This document shows positions 17,439 through 29,578 of a stretch of 64,000 bases of DNA, one piece after another. The notes beneath the pieces were generated by a model. The model did not search any database. It was given only the letters and a program-made list of their open reading frames with translations, and was not told where the DNA came from. The DNA is from Pseudoxanthomonas composti (GTDB taxonomy: Bacteria > Pseudomonadota > Gammaproteobacteria > Xanthomonadales > Xanthomonadaceae): positions 186,001-250,000 of the forward strand of contig NZ_SAWZ01000005.1 in assembly GCF_004122095.1 (NCBI RefSeq). Reading direction: 5' to 3'. The position numbers were made by a program, and so were the translations under genes. Position 1 is the stretch's first letter, and every line of letters starts with the position of its first letter.

Positions 17439-18248
17439 TTGGCTGAGATCATCGTCACCACCTCCGGCAAGGGCGGCGTCGGCAAGACCACCACCAGCGC
17501 CAGCATCGCCTGCGGACTGGCACGTCGCGGCAAGAAGGTCGCGGTCATCGACTTCGACGTGGGCCTGCGCAACCTGGACCTGATCATGGGCTGCGAGCGC
17601 CGGGTCGTGTACGACTTCGTCAACGTCACCCAGGGCGAGGCCACGCTGAAGCAGGCGCTGATCAAGGACAAGCGTTTCGAGAATCTGTACGTGCTGGCCG
17701 CCTCGCAGACCCGGGACAAGGACGCGCTGACCAAGGAAGGCGTGGAGAAGGTGCTCAAGGACCTGGACGCGGACGGTTTCGACTTCATCATCTGCGACTC
17801 GCCGGCCGGCATCGAGAAGGGTGCGTTCCTGGCGATGTACTTCGCCGACAAGGCCATCGTGGTGGTCAACCCGGAAGTGTCCTCGGTGCGCGATTCGGAC
17901 CGCATCCTGGGCCTGCTGGATTCCAAGACCCGCAAGGCCGAACAGGGCGGCACGCTCAAGCCGCACCTGCTGCTGACGCGCTACAACCCGGCCCGCGTGG
18001 AAAGCGGGGAAATGCTTTCGATCAAGGACGTGGAAGAAGTCCTGGGGCTGAAGACCATCGGCGTGATCCCCGAGTCCGGCGACGTGCTCAACGCCTCCAA
18101 CAAGGGCGAGCCGGTGATCCTGGATCTGGAATCCCCGGCCGGCCAGGCCTATGACGATGCGGTGGCGCGCCTGTTGGGCGAGGACCGTCCGATGCGCTTC
18201 ACCACGTTCGAGAAGAAGGGTTTCTTCAGCAAGTTGTTCGGAGGTTGA
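17439..18248 (+). CDS. minD: Septum-site determining ATPase MinD (TTG start)
   Basis: A 269-residue deviant Walker ATPase. The P-loop GKGGVGKTT is at residues 10-18, the switch Asp lies in [12 protein letters not shown], and the C-terminal amphipathic membrane-targeting helix is [11 protein letters not shown]. The start is TTG at 17439, which gives the standard (M)[12 protein letters not shown] terminus, with AGGAGA seven bases upstream. An ATG at 17364 would add a 25-residue Pro/Arg-rich leader not expected in the family. ATP-bound MinD recruits MinC to the membrane and is released by MinE. Confidence 0.97.
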   Translation: MAEIIVTTSGKGGVGKTTTSASIACGLARRGKKVAVIDFDVGLRNLDLIMGCERRVVYDFVNVTQGEATLKQALIKDKRFENLYVLAASQTRDKDALTKEGVEKVLKDLDADGFDFIICDSPAGIEKGAFLAMYFADKAIVVVNPEVSSVRDSDRILGLLDSKTRKAEQGGTLKPHLLLTRYNPARVESGEMLSIKDVEEVLGLKTIGVIPESGDVLNASNKGEPVILDLESPAGQAYDDAVARLLGEDRPMRFTTFEKKGFFSKLFGG

Positions 18249-18250
18249 GC

Positions 18251-18505
18251 ATGGGCATGTTCGATTTCCTGAAGGCGAAGAAGAACACCGCGGAAACGGC
18301 GAAGAACCGGCTGCAGATCATCATCGCGCAGGAGCGGACCCAGCGTGGCGCGCCGGACTACCTGCCGCTGCTGCAGCGCGAGTTGCTGGAAGTGATCAAG
18401 AAGTACGTCAACATCGACGCCGATGCGGTCAAGGTCGACCTGCTCAAGGATGGCGACCACGACGTACTGGACATTTCCGTGGCCCTGCCCGAAGGCAAGG
18501 GCTGA
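18251..18505 (+). CDS. minE: Cell division topological specificity factor MinE
   Basis: An 84-residue protein. The N-terminal membrane and MinD-binding part is [29 protein letters not shown] (landmarks MFDFLK and [13 protein letters not shown]), followed by the dimerisation domain [20 protein letters not shown]. It stimulates MinD ATPase and drives the pole-to-pole oscillation. GGAGG lies six bases before the ATG, overlapping the end of minD. Confidence 0.97.
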   Translation: MGMFDFLKAKKNTAETAKNRLQIIIAQERTQRGAPDYLPLLQRELLEVIKKYVNIDADAVKVDLLKDGDHDVLDISVALPEGKG

Positions 18506-18524
18506 GCCCAGGCCCGGCCCCGCG

Positions 18525-19016
18525 ATGAACGCCATGCCGCTGGCGCCCGCGCCGGAACCGGACGTGCTGCGCGTGGCCGACATCGCGCCCGAGGCGCTGA
18601 CGCGCCTGCTGGCGCGCTTTGACATGATGGTCGAGCACGTGCCGGACGGCGCCAAGATTCCCGGCAGTTTCTGGGGCGAGCCGGAGGCCGGGGTCATCGC
18701 CAGCACGGTCTACGTGCGCCCGGATACGCCGGTGCACTCGTTCCTGCACGAGGCCTGCCACCTGATCGTGCTGCCGCCCGAGCGCCGCGCCCTGGTCCAC
18801 ACCGACGCGACCGATTCGGACATCGAGGAAGACGCCACCTGCGCCTTGCAGATCGTGCTGGCCGACGCATTGCCCGGCGTGGGCCGGGAGCGGCTGATGG
18901 CCGACATGGATGCGTGGGGGTACTCATTCCGGCTGGGCTCGACGCGGGCCTGGTTCGAGCAGGATGCCGAGGATGCCCGCGCATTCCTGCAGGCGCGCGG
19001 GCTGCCGCACGCCTGA
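18525..19016 (+). CDS. Small HExxH-containing protein, possible minizincin
   Basis: A 163-residue protein without a recognised name. It has HEACH at residues 75-79 in HSFLHEACHLIVLPPERR, and EEDATCALQIVLAD from residue 101, so a zinc site of two His and a downstream Glu is plausible, as in gluzincin-like minimal peptidases. It starts 19 bases after minE and is probably co-transcribed. No signal peptide or membrane segment is visible. Peptidase activity is inferred only from the motif. Confidence 0.65.
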   Translation: MNAMPLAPAPEPDVLRVADIAPEALTRLLARFDMMVEHVPDGAKIPGSFWGEPEAGVIASTVYVRPDTPVHSFLHEACHLIVLPPERRALVHTDATDSDIEEDATCALQIVLADALPGVGRERLMADMDAWGYSFRLGSTRAWFEQDAEDARAFLQARGLPHA

Positions 19017-19166
19017 GGTCGCTGTCCCGTACTGGTTTGGCAGGCCTTCCGCAGAACGCGCTTCGTCAGAAGCGCTTTTTGTGGGAGCGGTCCGCTACTG
19101 CGCGGCGCGCTTGCGGCGCGACACCGCTGCCACTAGCCTGCCCGCTTCCGTTGCCCGGGGATTGCC

Positions 19167-21230
19167 ATGACGCCACGCCGCCTGCCGCTTGTCCTGTCCG
19201 TCTGCCTGGGAGCGGCCACGCTGGCTGGCTGCGGCAGCGACGACGCCAAGAAGGAGGCCGAGGCCAGCCCCAAGGGCGAGACGGCCGATGCGTTCATCGC
19301 GCGCGTCAACGACGAGTACAAGGCGATGTACCCGGAGATCACCTCGGCGCAGTGGCTCTCGGCGACCTACATCAACGACGACAGCCAGCGCATCGCCGCC
19401 AAGGCCAACGAGCGCTACCTGACCCAGCTCAACGCCTGGATCGCCCAGTCGCGCAAGTTCGAAGGCCAGAAGATGACGCCGGCCACCGCGCGCGCCATCG
19501 CGCTGCTGAAGCTGTCCTCGTCCATGCCCGCGCCCCACGACCCGGCCAAGCTGTCCGAGCTGACGCGCATCGCCACCAGCCTGGAAGGCGCCTACGGCGA
19601 GGGCGCCTACTGCACCGGCGAAGGCGAGGCGCGACGCTGCCGCCAGCTGGGCGAGCTGGAGGACGTGCTGCGCAGCAGCCGCGACTACGACCAACAGCTC
19701 GACGCCTGGCAGGGCTGGCACAGCGTGGCCATCCCGATGCGCCAGGAATACAGCCGCTTTGCCGAACTGGTGAACGAAGGCTCGCGCGACATGGGCTTTG
19801 CCGACACCGGCGAGCTGTGGCGCAGCGGCTACGACATGGCCCCGGGCGAGGTGGCGGCGGAAACCGACCGACTGTGGAACCAGGTCAAGCCGCTCTACGA
19901 GCAGCTGCACTGCTACGCCCGCACCAAGCTGGTCGCCCAGTACGGCGCCCGGGGCCAGGTCGATGGCCTGCTGCCGGCGCACCTGATGGGCAACATGTGG
20001 CAGCAGGACTGGAGCAACCTGTGGGACCTGCTGCAGCCCTACCCCGGTGCCGGCAGCCTGGACATCGGCAGCGCCCTGCGCACGCAGGCCGATGCCGAGT
20101 ACGAGAAGCTGTTGACCGCGGCCAAGCTGGACACGCAGGATCCATTCGAAAGCGCTCGCGATGGCGCCTACGCCACCCAGCTCAAGCAGCTGGGCCATGC
20201 GCCGTCGGACGAGGAACGCGAAGCCCTGAGCCGCCGCGCCTACGATACGGCCATCGCCCAGGTCGCCGACCTGCGCCAACGCGCGGACCTGGCCACGGCC
20301 AAGGCCATGACCGCCCGCGCGCAGGATTTCTACACCTCGCTGGGCATGCCCAAGCTGCCGGAGAGCTACTGGAGCAAGAGCCAGTTCCTCAAGCCGCGCG
20401 ACCGCAACGTGGTCTGCCACGCCAGCGCCTGGGACATGAACATGGAAGGCGATGTGCGCACCAAGATGTGCATCGCCCCGGGCGAGGAGGACTTCACCAC
20501 GATCTACCACGAGCTGGGCCACCTGTATTACGACCTGGCCTACAACCCGCAGCCGCCGCTGTTCCAGGGTGGCGCCAACGATGGCTTCCACGAGGCCATC
20601 GGCGACACCATCGTGCTGGCGATGACGCCCGACTACCTACGCTCGATCGGCCTGGCCCAGGGCGAAGGCCAGGACCAGCAGGCGCTGGTCAATGCGCAGA
20701 TGCGCATGGCGCTGGCCAAGGTCTCCTTCCTGCCCTTCGGGCTGATGATCGACCGCTGGCGCTGGGGCGTGTTCGACGGCTCGATCAAGCCGGACCACTA
20801 CAACCAGGCCTGGTGGCAGCTCAAGGCGCAGTATCAGGGCGTGGCGCCGGCCTCGCCGCGCGATGAAACCTTCTTCGACGCCGGCGCCAAGTACCACGTG
20901 CCCGGCAACACGCCGTACACGCGCTATTTCATGGCGCACATCCTGCAGTTCCAGTTCTACAAGGCCCTGTGCGATGCGGCCGGGCACACCGGTCCGCTCA
21001 ACCAGTGCAGCTTCTACGGCAACAAGGTAGCCGGCCAGAAGTTCTGGGCGATGCTGGGCAAGGGCGCCAGCCAACCCTGGCAGGCCACGCTCAAGGGCAT
21101 GACCGGCAGCGACCGCATGGACGCCGGCCCGTTGCTGGAATACTTCGCGCCGCTGCAGGGCTGGCTGAAGCAGCAGAACGAAGGCCAGCGCTGCGGCTGG
21201 CAGGCCAGCACGGCCAAGCCCACGCCCTGA
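19167..21230 (+). CDS. M2 family dipeptidyl carboxypeptidase lipoprotein (ACE homologue)
   Basis: A 687-residue protein with a lipoprotein signal (LAGCGSDDAKK, Cys at residue 22). The peptidase M2 domain fills the rest: zinc site HELGH at 448-452 in FTTIYHELGHLYYDLAY, third ligand E476 in FHEAIGD, and the C-terminal chloride-site and substrate region ending in FYGNKVAGQKFWAMLGKG. The family is angiotensin-converting enzyme; bacterial members are known from Xanthomonas and cleave C-terminal dipeptides. Here it is probably lipid-anchored and exported. Single gene. Confidence 0.93.
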   Translation: MTPRRLPLVLSVCLGAATLAGCGSDDAKKEAEASPKGETADAFIARVNDEYKAMYPEITSAQWLSATYINDDSQRIAAKANERYLTQLNAWIAQSRKFEGQKMTPATARAIALLKLSSSMPAPHDPAKLSELTRIATSLEGAYGEGAYCTGEGEARRCRQLGELEDVLRSSRDYDQQLDAWQGWHSVAIPMRQEYSRFAELVNEGSRDMGFADTGELWRSGYDMAPGEVAAETDRLWNQVKPLYEQLHCYARTKLVAQYGARGQVDGLLPAHLMGNMWQQDWSNLWDLLQPYPGAGSLDIGSALRTQADAEYEKLLTAAKLDTQDPFESARDGAYATQLKQLGHAPSDEEREALSRRAYDTAIAQVADLRQRADLATAKAMTARAQDFYTSLGMPKLPESYWSKSQFLKPRDRNVVCHASAWDMNMEGDVRTKMCIAPGEEDFTTIYHELGHLYYDLAYNPQPPLFQGGANDGFHEAIGDTIVLAMTPDYLRSIGLAQGEGQDQQALVNAQMRMALAKVSFLPFGLMIDRWRWGVFDGSIKPDHYNQAWWQLKAQYQGVAPASPRDETFFDAGAKYHVPGNTPYTRYFMAHILQFQFYKALCDAAGHTGPLNQCSFYGNKVAGQKFWAMLGKGASQPWQATLKGMTGSDRMDAGPLLEYFAPLQGWLKQQNEGQRCGWQASTAKPTP

Positions 21231-21237
21231 ACCACGC

Positions 21238-21268
21238 TTGCCGTCGCGATGGAGCGGGCCGTTATAAT
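21238..21268 (+). promoter_or_regulatory. Promoter of the mntP riboswitch transcript
   Basis: A perfect -10 box TATAAT lies at 21263-21268, with TTGCCG at 21238-21243 as the -35, 19 bases apart. It is placed right before the riboswitch. Perfect TATAAT boxes are rare in this GC-rich sequence. Confidence 0.65.
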
Positions 21269-21302
21269 GGCCCGCTTCCGCGAACGGCTGCATGGCCGCA
21301 GC

Positions 21303-21462
21303 GGGAGTTCTCCTTGGGGAGTAGCCTGCTTCCGCTTCGTGGAAGCCGCGCCGTCAACATCCTTGGCCTGAATCGGCCATGGCGGCGCGACCTGACGGTT
21401 GGCGAGACCAACGAGCGGCGGACGTAGCCCGGTCGGGCGCGGACGTTGTTCGTTCGTCCGCA
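21303..21462 (+). ncRNA. yybP-ykoY (manganese) riboswitch
   Basis: The leader has the family hallmarks: CTTGGGGAGTAGCC near 21312, the CGCCGTCAACAT segment near 21349, and GGCGAGACCAACG near 21400. A GC-rich hairpin at 21439-21461 (GCGGACG/CGTCCGC) may be the expression platform. The downstream gene is mntP, the usual partner; Mn2+ binding should turn on the exporter. Confidence 0.9.
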
Positions 21463-21493
21463 CGAAGTCCCGACCGTTCAGAGCCATCCCGCC

Positions 21494-22078
21494 ATGAATC
21501 CCGTTTCCATCCTCTTCCTCGGCCTGGCCATGTCCACCGATGCCTTCGCCGCCGCGCTCGGCAAGGGCGCCGGCATGGAGCGCGTGCGCCTGCCCGAGGC
21601 CCTGCGCATCGGCCTGATCTTCGGTGTGGTCGAAGCCCTCACCCCCATCATCGGCTGGCTGCTCGGCGCGGCCGCCTCCAAGTACATCGAGGCCTGGGAC
21701 CATTGGGTCGCCTTCGGCCTGCTGACCGCGCTGGGCCTGCACATGATCTACAAGGCCGTGACCGATGAGGACGAGGACGAGCTGGAGGCGGTCACCGCCA
21801 ACGGCAAGGGCGGCCGGCTGATGAGCGTGGCGCTGGCCGGCTTGGCCACCAGCATCGATGCGATGGCCGTCGGCGTTGGCCTGGCCTTCGTCGACGTGAA
21901 CATCTGGGCGGTGGCCGCGGTCATCGGCCTGTGCACTTTCACCATGGTCAGCGTCGGGGTGATGGCTGGCCGCGCGCTGGGCACGCTGATCGGCAAGCGC
22001 GCGGAAATGCTGGGCGGGGTGATCCTGATCGTGGTCGGCTCAGCCGTGCTGTACGAGCACCTCAGCGGAGCGGCCTGA
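21494..22078 (+). CDS. mntP: Manganese efflux pump MntP
   Basis: A 194-residue inner membrane protein with six hydrophobic segments and the two conserved motifs of the family, [14 protein letters not shown] near the N-terminus and [16 protein letters not shown] at about 120. The acidic loop [10 protein letters not shown] lies between the halves. It exports Mn2+. The start at 21494 gives the usual [19 protein letters not shown] terminus. A yybP-ykoY riboswitch precedes it. Confidence 0.95.
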   Translation: MNPVSILFLGLAMSTDAFAAALGKGAGMERVRLPEALRIGLIFGVVEALTPIIGWLLGAAASKYIEAWDHWVAFGLLTALGLHMIYKAVTDEDEDELEAVTANGKGGRLMSVALAGLATSIDAMAVGVGLAFVDVNIWAVAAVIGLCTFTMVSVGVMAGRALGTLIGKRAEMLGGVILIVVGSAVLYEHLSGAA

Positions 22079-22171
22079 GGCAGCGCCAGGGACGGCGTCG
22101 CAGCTGTCGCAGGACCGCTGCACGCCGTTCGGATATCGGGCCAAATCAGGTGCGCAGCCGCGCTTCGCGGG

Positions 22172-22723
22172 TCAGGCCGGATCGTCGGCCAGCAGGGCCC
22201 AGCGCTCGTGGTCGCGCCACTGGCCCTCGATCTTGAGATAGCGCGGCGAATAGCCCTCGCGTCGGAACCCCACCCGCTGCACCAGCGCGCGCGAGCGCAG
22301 GTTGTCCGGCTGGATGTTGGCCTCGATGCGGTGCAGCCCCAGCTGGGTGAAGCCATAACGCGTGGCCATCCGCAGCACCGGCGTCATCAGCCCCCGCCCC
22401 GCCGCCGGCTCGCAGGCGTAGTAGCCCAGGTAAGCGCTGCAGAAGTTTCCCAGCACGATCTGGCTGAAATTGCAGACACCGACGATGACCTCGGCCGGGC
22501 CGGCGCCGGCGGATGTCTCGATTTGGGCCGTGGCCAGCAGGCTCACCAGCTCGCCGCGCACCACGCGCGCGAACCACAGTTCGAAGCCGGCCATGTCCAG
22601 GCAAGGCGTCACCCAGCCGCGATGCAGGGCGCGGCTGGCGCGATGCGCGGCCACCAGCGCCGGTCCATCGTGGCTGCATACCGGGCGCAGCTGCGGCGCG
22701 CTCACGGGCCAGGCCACGCTCAC
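22172..22723 (-). CDS. RimJ/RimL-type N-acetyltransferase
   Basis: A 183-residue GNAT enzyme. EVIVGVCNFSQIVLGNFCSAYLGYYACEPAAGRGLMTPVLRMA contains the acetyl-CoA loop (EPAAGRGLMT), and LHRIEANIQPDNLRSRALVQRVGFRREG is the RimJ/L signature (EANIQPDN). These enzymes acetylate N-termini of ribosomal proteins or small molecules. The chosen start is the GTG at 22723, which overlaps the stop of the upstream gene (GTGA) and keeps the frame free of the unrelated upstream translation. Confidence 0.85.
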   Translation of the reverse strand: MSVAWPVSAPQLRPVCSHDGPALVAAHRASRALHRGWVTPCLDMAGFELWFARVVRGELVSLLATAQIETSAGAGPAEVIVGVCNFSQIVLGNFCSAYLGYYACEPAAGRGLMTPVLRMATRYGFTQLGLHRIEANIQPDNLRSRALVQRVGFRREGYSPRYLKIEGQWRDHERWALLADDPA

Positions 22724-23130
22724 GCCGCCGCGTCGCCCCCGACGGCAGCCGCCGCTGCCGGCGTGCCGGCCAGGCGCGCCTTGTACTGCTCGAAATCCAG
22801 GCCCTCGCTGCGCGCCTCGGCATGCGCGGCGTCCTTGAGCGCATCGGAGTACACCAGCCGTACCGGCGTGCCCTGCCGCTCGTGCAGCTCGGCCGCCTGC
22901 ATGATCAGGGCCAGCACGCGCGCGGCGCTGTCCGACTCGCCGGCGATACGGCCGTCCATGCCCAGCACCCACTGGCCATCGCGGCGCACGACACCGGCCA
23001 GCAGCTTGCGCGCCTGGTCGCGCAGCTCGGCATGCGGCTCGATCGGCGAGGCCTTGGCCGCGGCCTGGTTTTCCTGGCGCTTTTCCTGGCGACGCTTGGC
23101 GTCGCGGCGGGCCTTCGAAGTGATGGACAT
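22720..23130 (-). CDS. Hypothetical protein, basic N-terminus
   Basis: A 136-residue protein I cannot assign. The first 30 residues are strongly basic and helical (KARRDAKRRQEKRQENQAAA), which suggests contact with nucleic acid or ribosome. The middle (QWVLGMDGRIAGESDSAARVLALIMQAAELHE) looks like a compact alpha/beta segment, and the C-terminus is Ala-rich. AGGAAA precedes ATG 23130. It overlaps the GNAT gene by four bases, so the two are coupled. Confidence 0.7.
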   Translation of the reverse strand: MSITSKARRDAKRRQEKRQENQAAAKASPIEPHAELRDQARKLLAGVVRRDGQWVLGMDGRIAGESDSAARVLALIMQAAELHERQGTPVRLVYSDALKDAAHAEARSEGLDFEQYKARLAGTPAAAAAVGGDAAA

Positions 23131-23211
23131 GGATTTCCTGACGATCAAGACATGGACGTGGGCGGCATCTGCGCTGCGCCAGCGGCGCCCGACAGGTGCC
23201 GGGACAGGGTC

Positions 23212-24462
23212 TCAGGCGTGGTCGGTGGGTTCAAGCCTGGGGGTGATGGCATCCTGCCTGGGCAGGCGCCGGCCGGCACGCCGCTCCCAGCGCCAGAACA
23301 GCCAGCCGGAGACGAAGAACGCCATCGAGCCCAGGGCCAGGTGCAGGGCCGAGGCGCTCAGCATTGGCGACAGCACGCCGGCGACGATGGCGTTGGTCAT
23401 CAGCTGCACGAAGGCTTGCAGGGACGAGGCCAGGCCGCGCTGGCGCGGATACATGTCCAGCACCGCCAGCGCCAGGATCGGAAACACCAGGCCCACGCCG
23501 CAACCGGACAGGAAGATCGGCAGCACCGCCCAGGGCACGGCGATCTGCTCCACCGACAGCGTGTAGCCGACGTTGGCCAGGGCCGCTACGCCGCAGCAGA
23601 TGAAGCCCACGCGCACCTGGCTGGCCGGATGCAGGCGCCCGGCCATGCGCCCGGACAGGAACGAGCCCAGGGTCATGCCGCCGATGGTCGGGATGAACAG
23701 CCATGCGAAATCGCGCTCGCCCAGTCCCAGCAACCCCATCACCAGCGCCGGGGCCGAGGCGATGTACAGGAACACCCCGGCGAACATCAGCGCACCGGCC
23801 GCGGCCAGGCGCTGGAAGCGCGCGTTGGTGCCGATCTCCAGATAGGCCCGCAACAGCGGCTTGGGCGAGAGCGGCGTGCGCGCCTGCACGGGGTGGGTCT
23901 CAGGCAGCCACAGCGCCGTGGCCACCAGCAGCACCAGGGCGAAGGCGACCAGGAACCAGAAGATCAACGGCCAGCCGGCCCCGGTGAGCAACAGCCAGCC
24001 GCCGATGATGGGCGCAATGGCCGGGGCGATGCCGAAGATCATCGACACCTGGCTCATCAGGCGCTGCGCCTCGTGGCCCTGGAACAGGTCGCGGATCACC
24101 GCCCGGCCCACGATCATGCCCACGCCCGCCGACAGCCCCTGCAAGGCGCGGAACAGCAGCAGCGTGGGCAGGTCGCGCGACAAGGCGCAGCCCACCGAGG
24201 CCGCCACGAACACCAGCAGCCCGGCCAGGATCACCCGCCTGCGGCCCCAGGCATCGGACATCGGGCCGTGGGCGATGCTCATGGCGCCATAGGCCAGCAG
24301 GTACACGCTGATGGTCTGCTGGATCGCCACCTGGTCCACCGCCATGCGCTGGGCCAGCTGCGGGAAAGCCGGGAACATCGTGTCGATGGAGAACGGCCCG
24401 AACATCGCCAGCCCGGCCAGCAGCAGGGCCAGGCGTCGCGTCGAGGTGGCGGACAGCGTCAT
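23212..24462 (-). CDS. Bcr/CflA family multidrug efflux MFS transporter
   Basis: A 416-residue protein with 12 hydrophobic segments. The Bcr/CflA family opening is ALLLAGLAMFGPFSIDTMFPAFPQLA, and the MFS motif GPMSDAWGRRRVILAG follows the second segment; ALQGLSAGVGMIVGRAVIRDLF is the drug:H+ antiporter motif C area. Members export drugs such as bicyclomycin or chloramphenicol, or sulfonamide compounds. ATG 24462 gives the standard start. Confidence 0.9.
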   Translation of the reverse strand: MTLSATSTRRLALLLAGLAMFGPFSIDTMFPAFPQLAQRMAVDQVAIQQTISVYLLAYGAMSIAHGPMSDAWGRRRVILAGLLVFVAASVGCALSRDLPTLLLFRALQGLSAGVGMIVGRAVIRDLFQGHEAQRLMSQVSMIFGIAPAIAPIIGGWLLLTGAGWPLIFWFLVAFALVLLVATALWLPETHPVQARTPLSPKPLLRAYLEIGTNARFQRLAAAGALMFAGVFLYIASAPALVMGLLGLGERDFAWLFIPTIGGMTLGSFLSGRMAGRLHPASQVRVGFICCGVAALANVGYTLSVEQIAVPWAVLPIFLSGCGVGLVFPILALAVLDMYPRQRGLASSLQAFVQLMTNAIVAGVLSPMLSASALHLALGSMAFFVSGWLFWRWERRAGRRLPRQDAITPRLEPTDHA

Positions 24463-24697
24463 TGCGGGGTTCCTGGGGGAGTGCGCGCGTTGCGAAGCAC
24501 GCGCGGCATCGCGTCCTGAAAGAGGCGCTGCAGGACGAAGGAGTGGCTTGCGAAGGCGCACATCATAAGCCCGGTCGCCCATGGCCTTCACGCCAGGCGC
24601 CCGCCGCCTGTTCATGCGCTGCGCATATTCACCCCACAGTGGCCGGCCGGCGCCCCACGATGCCGCGCCCGGCCCGGTATACTGGGCGGGCAACACG

Positions 24698-24898
24698 GTG
24701 GGAGAAGCGCGGCCACAGGGAGTGCCCGCTGCCGAAGGCGCAACGCCCGTAATCGCTCAGGCCCGATACCACCACAGGCAGCACACACTCTGGAGAGACC
24801 GGTCGGCCCGTGACAAGGCCCGGCACCGGCGCCGAAGGGGCACGAAGCGCAGCGACACCGCGCTTTTAAACTCTCAGGCAGAAGGACAGAGGGGCGCG
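24698..24898 (+). ncRNA. Tandem glycine riboswitch
   Basis: Two aptamers lie in a row before gcvP. The first has GTGGGAGAAGCG, CTGCCGAAGGCGCAACGCCC and CTCAGGCCCGATACCACCAC. The second has CTCTGGAGAGACC, GGCGCCGAAGGGGCACG and AACTCTCAGGCAGAAGGACAG. The GCCGAAGG and CTCAGGCA...AGGACAG words are the classic glycine-aptamer core. Glycine binding normally turns the cleavage system on. Confidence 0.95.
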
Positions 24899-24996
24899 AG
24901 GAAGACGCACGTGCCTGTCGCAGGTCCGCATGGCGGATCGCGGCTGGCCGGGCGGCTTTCGAACTTTCGCGTGCCCCACTCTTCCGGATGCCTGCC

Positions 24997-27876
<2,880 letters not shown>

Positions 27877-28009
27877 GGGGGAGTGAGAGGAGGAGTGAGT
27901 GATGGGGCGAGGAGTGAGGAGTGAGCGAAAGCTCAGCCAGCGCCACCCTGCCCCGCTCTCGCTCACTCCTCACTCCTCTGCACTCACTCCTCTCAAGCCA
28001 CTCCTCGCC
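27877..28009. repeat. GAGTGAGG-type long inverted repeat, copy 5
   Basis: The left arm (GGGGGAGTGAGAGGAGGAGTGA, then GGCGAGGAGTGAGGAGTGAG) begins right at the gcvP stop. The right arm (CTCACTCCTCACTCCTC, CACTCACTCCTCTC, CCACTCCTCGCC) overlaps the last codons of the minus-strand GGDEF gene. It is a variant of the GAACGAG family and sits between two convergent genes, where it may terminate both. Confidence 0.85.
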
Positions 28010-29465
28010 CAACGGGCGGCATAGCGACCTGATACCCATGGCGCCCTGCCCGCTTGGCCTCATACAGGGCCAGGTCGGCGCATTCGAGCAGCTGCGTGCC
28101 ATTGCCAAGACCATCGCCTGGCAGTCTGCTGGCCACGCCGATGCTGATGGTGAGGTGGCCGGTTGCGGACTGTGGATGCGGCAGCGTCAGGACATCGACG
28201 GCCTGCAACATCCGCACGGCCACCTCCTCGGCCTCGGGCGCCAGCGTGTCGGGCAGCACGGCGACGAACTCCTCACCGCCAAAGCGCGCCACCACGTCGC
28301 CGGCGCGGCGCAGGCTGCTGCGCAACGCGGCGGCCACCTGTACCAGGCAGGCATCCCCGGCCACGTGGCCCTGGCTGTCGTTGAACAGCTTGAAGTGGTC
28401 GATATCGATCATCAGCAGTGAGCAGGCCATGTCGCGCGAAAGCGTTTCGCGCAGCCGCGCCTCGAACACCGTGCGATTGGCGATGCCGGTGAGCGGGTCG
28501 GTCCCCAGCAACACCTGCAGCTGGCGATTGCTCTGGTCGCTCAGGCGCTGCTGGTCGGCATGGCGGGTCTGGATCAGCGCCACGCGCAGTCCATAGACCA
28601 GCGCGGCCAGCACCGCCGACAGTGCGCCCGGATAGAAGTTCAGCTGCGAAATGGTGATGCCCATGGTCAGCACCCCCAGCGCGATGGCCACCGGGGCAAA
28701 CGCCGCGATCACCTGGGCGGTCGCCCGCGAGGGTCGATAGCGCCGCAGCCAGCGCGGCGGCGGGCGCGTGACCACCAGGATCAGCAGCAGGTATGGCAGG
28801 TCCACCAGCACCAGGGCCCACCACGGCAGGCCCTGCAGTTCGACCCGGTTGTACAGCGTGGCCACCGCCGAGTTGACCCACAGGAAGCTGCAGACGGCGA
28901 AGTAGAACGCCCGCCGGCTCTGGCTGCGTGCGCCCAGCAAGCGCAGCGTCACCAGCGCGCACAGCGTGTAATCGATCAGGTCGGCATGCCAGACCATCAC
29001 CACCTGGCCTGGCACCCCACGCATGCTGGCGCCATTGAGCACCGCAAACACCAGCACGCCCAGCAGCACCGCCAGCACCACCGACAGCAGCAGGTCCAGG
29101 GCACGCACCGCGCGCGGTTCGCGCGAGCTGAAGGCGCTGCCGATCAGGTACATGGCGGGGACCACGTACAGCGCCGAGAACACCACCGCCAGCACCTGCA
29201 GCCAGGCCGCGTAGGCCGGCAGCAGCGACGCCAGCAGATTGGTCGCCGCCCACAGCACCTGCATCATCACCGCAGCCGCCAGCAGGCGCCAGAGCGAACG
29301 CCCCATCCGGGCGCTGCGCCGTCCTCGCTGCAGCAGCAGGGACAGCGCCATCAGCTGCAGGGCAATGGTCAGCAGCTGCGGCAGCACACCACCGGCCGAA
29401 CCCGTTCGCCAGGCCAGCAGCAAATGCAGGAGCAACAGCAGCACGGCGATCCCCGAGACCAGCAT
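27993..29465 (-). CDS. Membrane-bound diguanylate cyclase (GGDEF)
   Basis: A 490-residue protein. Residues 1-300 contain about eight hydrophobic segments that form a membrane sensory part without a named domain. The C-terminal GGDEF domain (about 325-480) has an intact active site FGGEEFVAVLP and an RxxD inhibitory site (RAGD) five residues before it, plus LMIDIDHFKLFND for GTP and metal binding. It should make c-di-GMP with product feedback. The last four residues (RGVA) are encoded by a repeat element. The start at 29465 has no strong ribosome site. Confidence 0.92.
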   Translation of the reverse strand: MLVSGIAVLLLLLHLLLAWRTGSAGGVLPQLLTIALQLMALSLLLQRGRRSARMGRSLWRLLAAAVMMQVLWAATNLLASLLPAYAAWLQVLAVVFSALYVVPAMYLIGSAFSSREPRAVRALDLLLSVVLAVLLGVLVFAVLNGASMRGVPGQVVMVWHADLIDYTLCALVTLRLLGARSQSRRAFYFAVCSFLWVNSAVATLYNRVELQGLPWWALVLVDLPYLLLILVVTRPPPRWLRRYRPSRATAQVIAAFAPVAIALGVLTMGITISQLNFYPGALSAVLAALVYGLRVALIQTRHADQQRLSDQSNRQLQVLLGTDPLTGIANRTVFEARLRETLSRDMACSLLMIDIDHFKLFNDSQGHVAGDACLVQVAAALRSSLRRAGDVVARFGGEEFVAVLPDTLAPEAEEVAVRMLQAVDVLTLPHPQSATGHLTISIGVASRLPGDGLGNGTQLLECADLALYEAKRAGRHGYQVAMPPVGRGVA

Positions 29466-29578
29466 GGTGCATTGAACCCTTCAGTCGAAGGCAGCACCCC
29501 GGGGGAGGCGACGCCGGATCATGGACGAACACCGAGCTTACGCGGAGGTCCCTGTCCGGCTGTGCCCTGCGGCGAAGT

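Noticed and set aside
19095..20591. Long open frame on the minus strand opposite the M2 peptidase (498 codons)
   Set aside because: It mirrors the GC-rich codon pattern of the peptidase gene, translates to Gln/Gly/Val/His-rich sequence with no family, and lacks a ribosome site.
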